DNA of 10,241 nt from Zelonia costaricensis (taxonomy: Eukaryota > Euglenozoa > Kinetoplastea > Trypanosomatida > Trypanosomatidae), in assembly GCA_030849075.1 (NCBI GenBank), contig JASAOO010002815.1:1-10241 (forward strand), given 5' to 3'. Position 1 is the stretch's first letter; each line of letters begins with the position of its first letter. The notes under the pieces are model-generated. The model saw only the letters and a program-made list of their open reading frames with translations. It searched no databases and was not told the DNA's origin. Both the position numbers and the translations under genes were made by a program. Positions 7,057 to 10,241 of this stretch are shown in pieces.

Positions 7057-7829
7057 ATGCTTCCGTGCTCGACCCCCCTTCCTTTTGCCCTCCACCCGTG
7101 CATGCGCGTCCAGTACCCCCCGCCCCTTCTTCGATATATCGCGCGTTCCCTTTCGCTCTACACCGCGATCCGCCCACGCACCTCGGTGCACTGCTTGTCC
7201 TGTGTCCCCCTCCCCCTCCCCCTCCCCCCAAACGGTGGACCATTCGATGTCAGCACAATGGTCTGCCTTCGCACGTCGGGGTCGGACTCTTCTCTTCGTT
7301 CACGCTTGTGGCTTCCTCCTCCCGCCATCCCCCTCCCCAGCCTGGTGCGAGTCCACGCCGTCTCACGCACGCCCGCCCCGCCCCCCATCCTCCTCTGCCT
7401 TTTGGGCCGATGCGTGTGGGAGCCCCAGGAGGAACAGACGAGGGGCACGTGTAGGGCCGTGTGCGAGAGGGCTCCCCGAAGCGCCTGCATGCGGCACAGC
7501 AGCGCAACGGTGCCCGCGACGAGCGTGTCGACGCACCCACCCCGCACCGCATCTCCCCCGGGAGCGGAGTGGCGACGCGGCACAGCAACCACACACTTTG
7601 GTGAGACTCCCAGTGAAGAGACAACAAGAACATCAGCAATCGGTGCAGCGTGACAGGAAGGGCTCAGAGAGGTGAAGGGTGGGACCGTTTACAAGACTCC
7701 TCCAGCGGGCGGCTCGGGTGTGAGCGCCCCGTGGCGCGGCCTGGTGCCGTCCGCCGAACATTCATCTGCCTCTGGTCAGACTTTCTCTCACTCTCACCAA
7801 GCCACCGCTCTAACTCTGCCCTCCCTTCG

Positions 7830-7857
7830 CCCCCCCCCCCCACACACACACACACAC
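7830..7857 (+). repeat. C-homopolymer plus (CA)n
   Basis: A run of about 12 C (7830-7841) passes directly into a CA run ending at 7857, upstream of the cysteine-rich gene. It is likely length-variable. Confidence 0.8.
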
Positions 7858-7887
7858 GACTCCCCATGTCGCAACACCCTTCCTCAG

Positions 7888-7932
7888 AGACACCCCCCTC
7901 TCCCCCACCCTAGCGCACCCTCCCTTCCTCAG
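7888..7932 (+). promoter_or_regulatory. Candidate spliced-leader acceptor for the cysteine-rich gene
   Basis: A dense C/T tract contains AG at 7912-7913 and at 7931-7932 (TTCCTCAG). Use of either would give a 5' UTR of about 59-78 bases with no ATG before the start at 7992, because the out-of-frame ATG at 7866 would be excluded. This fits a normal trypanosomatid leader. The exact site is inferred. Confidence 0.5.
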
Positions 7933-7991
7933 CCTCCACTGTTCCCGCATCACGACCCCTCCCCTCCCCCCTCCACCGCGCTTCACAACTC

Positions 7992-8372
7992 ATGCTCGCC
8001 GTTCCTCGCCGTGTTGTCCTCGTCGCGGTGCTGGTGGCCCTCGTGGCCGCCACCGCCGTGCAGGCGTCGTGCCCGGCCAACTGCAAGGTCTGCGTGCTCG
8101 GCAAGTGCGTGGTGTGCAAGGACGGCTACTACCCTACCAACAGCACGTGCGCCTCGTGTGAGGCGGCCCACTGCACGCAGTGCTCCGCGATGGGCATGTG
8201 CACGTCCTGCGAGAGCGGCTACCACGTCACGTACACGAACCAGACGGCGAACGGCACAGACCTCAACCTGTGGGGCACCTGCCGCGCCAATGCCGCGACG
8301 GGCGCGCTGAGCGTGCGCCGTGTGGCCGCGGTGCTCGTGCTCGCCGTGACAGCCTTCTTCATGGCCCTGTGA
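7992..8372 (+). CDS. Small secreted cysteine-rich protein, probable GPI-anchored surface protein
   Basis: Encodes 126 residues. An Arg-Arg-preceded hydrophobic stretch (residues 6-22) followed by VQA is a clear signal peptide, with cleavage likely after A25. The mature part carries twelve cysteines. Two units have the form C-x2-C-x4/5-C-x2-C-x2-G-Y (C31 to Y46 and C61 to Y77), a furin-like or EGF-like disulfide repeat pattern. Three N-glycosylation sequons are present (N50-S-T, N83-Q-T, N87-G-T). After C97 comes a small-residue stretch (ANAATGALS, 99-107), then two Arg and a 16-residue hydrophobic C-terminus. This is typical of a GPI-attachment signal, although a short single membrane anchor is possible. 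It resembles the cysteine-rich C-terminal part of Leishmania promastigote surface antigens without their leucine-rich repeats, and no closer family is recognised. A role at the parasite surface is inference. The start is the first ATG after the probable splice site, and codon use is strongly coding-like. Confidence 0.88.
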   Translation: MLAVPRRVVLVAVLVALVAATAVQASCPANCKVCVLGKCVVCKDGYYPTNSTCASCEAAHCTQCSAMGMCTSCESGYHVTYTNQTANGTDLNLWGTCRANAATGALSVRRVAAVLVLAVTAFFMAL

Positions 8373-8719
8373 GCCCCCCCGCCTCATCCACAGTCCACCA
8401 CACTCTCCTTCGAGCAGACCGGGCTGGCCCCTCCCCTCTCCGTCCGCGTGGACGCCCGTCACGTGTCCCCCCACTCCCTCCCTCCCCGCCACGTCCGTCT
8501 GCGTGTGTGCGCGAGTGCGTGTGAGCGTGTGAGGAAGAGTCGTGGGCATAATGCGCCTCTTGTTTTTTCTTTCCGAGTTTTGTGATTCCCATCCTCTGCC
8601 CCCCCCCCCCCCTGACGCAGACCACCCCGTCTGGTTGCCTCGGCGTATGGGGGGCGCGTGGGCATGTCTTCTGGCGCCAAGAACTCGCTGACGCTTCGCA
8701 TGGGCGAACCGTCCCTCGC

Positions 8720-8737
8720 CACACACACACACACACA
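8720..8737 (+). repeat. (CA)n microsatellite
   Basis: A pure CA run in the 3' flank of the cysteine-rich gene, followed by CGCCTACACGCC-type sequence. Confidence 0.85.
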
Positions 8738-8779
8738 TCGCCTACACGCCCACACACGCCGCCGCCTCCGTGCCCGCAA

Positions 8780-8821
8780 TTCTTTTCTGTCTTCCTTCAC
8801 TTCTTGCTTTAACTTCCATAG
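8780..8821 (+). promoter_or_regulatory. Strong candidate spliced-leader acceptor (orphan)
   Basis: A T/C tract (8780-8818, T-rich) contains TTTAAC and ends in CATAG, with AG at 8820-8821. This is the best match in the window to a trypanosomatid branch point, pyrimidine tract and acceptor. No convincing coding frame follows within the window. It could start a non-coding RNA or a transcript with a very long leader, or be unused. Confidence 0.45.
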
Positions 8822-8991
8822 TGACGACTGCGCGCGCTTGCACCGCGCCACTCCTTCCCCCCTGTCCCGGTGCGCTTGATTCCCTTCTCGCAAGCTACAC
8901 CAGCACACGTGTGCCCGCTGTTCCGCACCACATCGGCCCTCCACCGCCGTTCCTGAATGGCAGCTGCGGGACTTGTCAGACGGTCACTCGG

Positions 8992-9019
8992 AGGGAGAGG
9001 GGGACGGGGGGGGGAGGGG
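8992..9019 (+). repeat. G-quadruplex motif
   Basis: Four G-runs (3, 5, 9 and 4 bases) are separated by AGA, AC and A, matching the simple rule of four runs of at least three G with short loops. It lies on the sense strand in otherwise pyrimidine-rich DNA. Confidence 0.6.
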
Positions 9020-9269
9020 TGGCGTTGGTGGCGCAGCGAGACGTTGAGCCCGCTCGTGCCGGTCTTGCCCATGTGCATGTGTGTGCAAGTGTGTATGCAT
9101 GCGTGCGTGCGTGTGTGCGGGCTTGTCTGTGTCACACCGAGTTGAAGCAGCGCGAGTGCACAGCCCTGCGTCTTTTCTCGGCTCGCCGCCTCTGCACTGC
9201 GCGCCACGAACAGACACCGCGAAGAAGTCACGGCAACTACTCGGCGCCCATCCGCGAGATTTGAATCTT

Positions 9270-9288
9270 ACACACACACACACACACG
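9270..9288 (+). repeat. (CA)n microsatellite
   Basis: A pure CA run in non-coding DNA. Confidence 0.85.
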
Positions 9289-9700
9289 CCCAGACGCGTA
9301 CACACCCATCCTCATATGTCGACCTCGCGTCTGCCCACCCCCTGCCTTCCTTTTTCTGACTTGTGCAGCGCACCCGTGCAGTGCCGTGCGCGGCACCCGC
9401 TCCTTGAGACTGTGGTGCTTCTTCACCGCGGCGGCACGTCGAGGAGGTGCGGTGGAAGTCGGCAACGCTGTGAAGTTTTGGGGTGCGGTGCGGTGCGGGC
9501 GGGCGGGCGCGATGTGAATAGCCCCTGCACACGTGCACACAACCGCACCCCCACCCCCGCTTCCAGATCTTCCCTTTCTTCACGCTTCTGTTTTCCCTTT
9601 GCTTGTCACCGTCATGCGCGTCCCATCTCAGGCAGCCATCGTGTGAGCCCCCCTGTCGTTGAGCCCGGGCGAAGGCTCCCCGAACACCAAGGCGACTCGC

Positions 9701-9872
9701 GTGTCTCTGTGTGTGTGTATTTCTGTGCGTGTGTGTGTGTCTGTCTGTGTGTTGAAAGGCGGGACGGACTGGACACAAACGTTGGCCACGCCCCGCGTCT
9801 TATCCCACGACCTCTCGTCGACCTTCACACCTTCACTGTCTCGCCACACACACACACACACACACACACACA
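9701..9872 (+). repeat. GT-rich tract (9701-9752) and complementary (CA)n tract (9845-9872)
   Basis: An interrupted GT/CT tract is followed, after about 92 bases, by a pure CA run of 14 units. The two are complementary, so sense RNA could pair them. The CA run alone is the longest uninterrupted CA repeat in the window. Confidence 0.75.
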
Positions 9873-9984
9873 ATAGGGAGCGCGAACACGTGAGGCGGAC
9901 GTCAGCTACGCCCGGTGAAGCCTCATCCCTTCCACACGTCTCCCTATCAGGGCACACGTGTTCAACTTTGCCCCGAGCGCGGTG

Positions 9985-10140
9985 CGCCTCCTCGCTTTCT
10001 TCTCTGACATCTTCACCTCCTATTTGCTTCTCCCCCTCCCCCTTCGTGCGCGCCGCAACATCTCGACCCGCATCGTCGTCGCGCGCTCAACGCTGTGCCC
10101 CCCTCCCTCGCCCCCATGCACGTGCATGCCTGTGTGTGAG
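9985..10140 (+). promoter_or_regulatory. Possible splice-acceptor region for a gene beyond the window
   Basis: A U/C-rich tract (9985-10045) is followed by further C/T blocks with no AG until 10139-10140. This could be the leader region of the next gene on the + strand, but its start codon is not visible, so the assignment is weak. Confidence 0.25.
10115..10128. repeat. 14-bp perfect palindrome
   Basis: CATGCACGTGCATG reads the same on both strands and has a central E-box-like CACGTG. No function is recognised, and chance occurrence is possible. Confidence 0.4.
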
Positions 10141-10241
10141 TGCGTCTGTGTGTGTGGCCCTGATTTCCTCGCGGTGCCCACGTGGCCCTCGCCGGGCCTC
10201 TCTCGCAGAGGCTCACATGCGTGCGCGCGTTCCTCGGCGTG

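Larger units (their letters stand above)
6736..7991. other. Intergenic region between kinase and cysteine-rich gene
   Basis: About 1.26 kb with no supported gene. The first part (6780-7390) is pyrimidine-rich with GT microsatellites and should include the kinase 3' UTR. The stretch from about 7420 to 7690 is balanced and purine-richer, with no recognisable gene or retroposon signature. From about 7780 C/T tracts resume and lead into the splice region of the next gene. Confidence 0.75.
8373..10241. other. Intergenic region to the end of the window
   Basis: About 1.87 kb with no supported gene. It probably contains the 3' UTR of the cysteine-rich gene and the leader region of a gene beyond the window. 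It holds a C14 run (8599-8612), CA and GT microsatellites, a strong acceptor-like site at 8820-8821, a G-rich motif near 9000 and C/T tracts at about 9570-9605 and 9985-10045. Short frames here, such as 62 residues from ATG 8957, are Gly/Arg or Cys/Val repeats without coding character. Confidence 0.7.

Noticed and set aside
7158..7592. Minus-strand 144-codon frame between kinase and cysteine-rich gene
   Set aside because: No motif, opposite to the strand of all neighbours, and it crosses C/T tracts.
7420..7690. Purine-richer island in the second spacer, considered as a degenerate retroposon (SIDER-like)
   Set aside because: No signature or poly(A) tail could be recognised by eye. A similarity search against SIDER consensus sequences would decide.
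8957..9145. 62-codon frame after the strong orphan acceptor
   Set aside because: Gly/Arg-rich then Cys/Val-rich reading of a G-run and GT repeats. Kept only as a note under the acceptor finding.
9950..9973. Short hairpin GGGCA/TGCCC with GTTCAA in the loop, resembling a tRNA T-arm
   Set aside because: The loop is 14 bases instead of 7 and no acceptor, D or anticodon arms can be found around it.

Overview
The window looks like a piece of a polycistronic gene array from a Leishmania-like trypanosomatid (Leishmania or a close relative such as Leptomonas or Crithidia). The signs are: intronless genes all on the + strand; coding regions with strongly GC-biased third codon positions; and long intergenic stretches made almost entirely of pyrimidine tracts, (CA)n/(GT)n microsatellites and C or G homopolymers on the sense strand. 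These are the usual surroundings of spliced-leader trans-splicing and coupled polyadenylation. No bacterial signals, tRNA, rRNA, CRISPR array or recognisable transposon were found. The genus is an inference from composition and gene type.

Layout: (1) Positions 1-104 are the last 33 codons of an arginine-modifying hydrolase, best matched to dimethylarginine dimethylaminohydrolase (DDAH). The tail includes what appears to be the catalytic cysteine. (2) Positions 105-3858 are a very long (about 3.75 kb) intergenic region with no convincing gene. It holds many dinucleotide repeats, a CA/TG pair able to form a long hairpin, a perfect 10-bp inverted repeat and at least one good orphan trans-splice acceptor. 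(3) Positions 3859-6735 encode a large membrane protein kinase of about 958 residues. It has two N-terminal membrane segments, a probable helical linker, a degenerate class III nucleotide-cyclase-like domain and a C-terminal STE/MEKK-like kinase domain. (4) Positions 6736-7991 are intergenic. (5) Positions 7992-8372 encode a 126-residue secreted cysteine-rich protein with a signal peptide, two CxxC-type repeats, three N-glycosylation sequons and a C-terminal hydrophobic tail that looks like a GPI signal. (6) Positions 8373-10241 are intergenic, with another strong orphan splice acceptor, a G-quadruplex motif and further CA/GT tracts.

The genes have no obvious shared pathway, which is normal for trypanosomatid arrays, where co-transcription does not imply related function. 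The most interesting object is the kinase. It combines a membrane anchor, a cyclase-like module that seems to have lost most catalytic residues, and an apparently active kinase. This is the reverse domain order and reverse activity pattern of animal receptor guanylyl cyclases, where an inactive kinase-like domain precedes an active cyclase. The adjacent cysteine-rich surface-type protein is a second candidate for follow-up.
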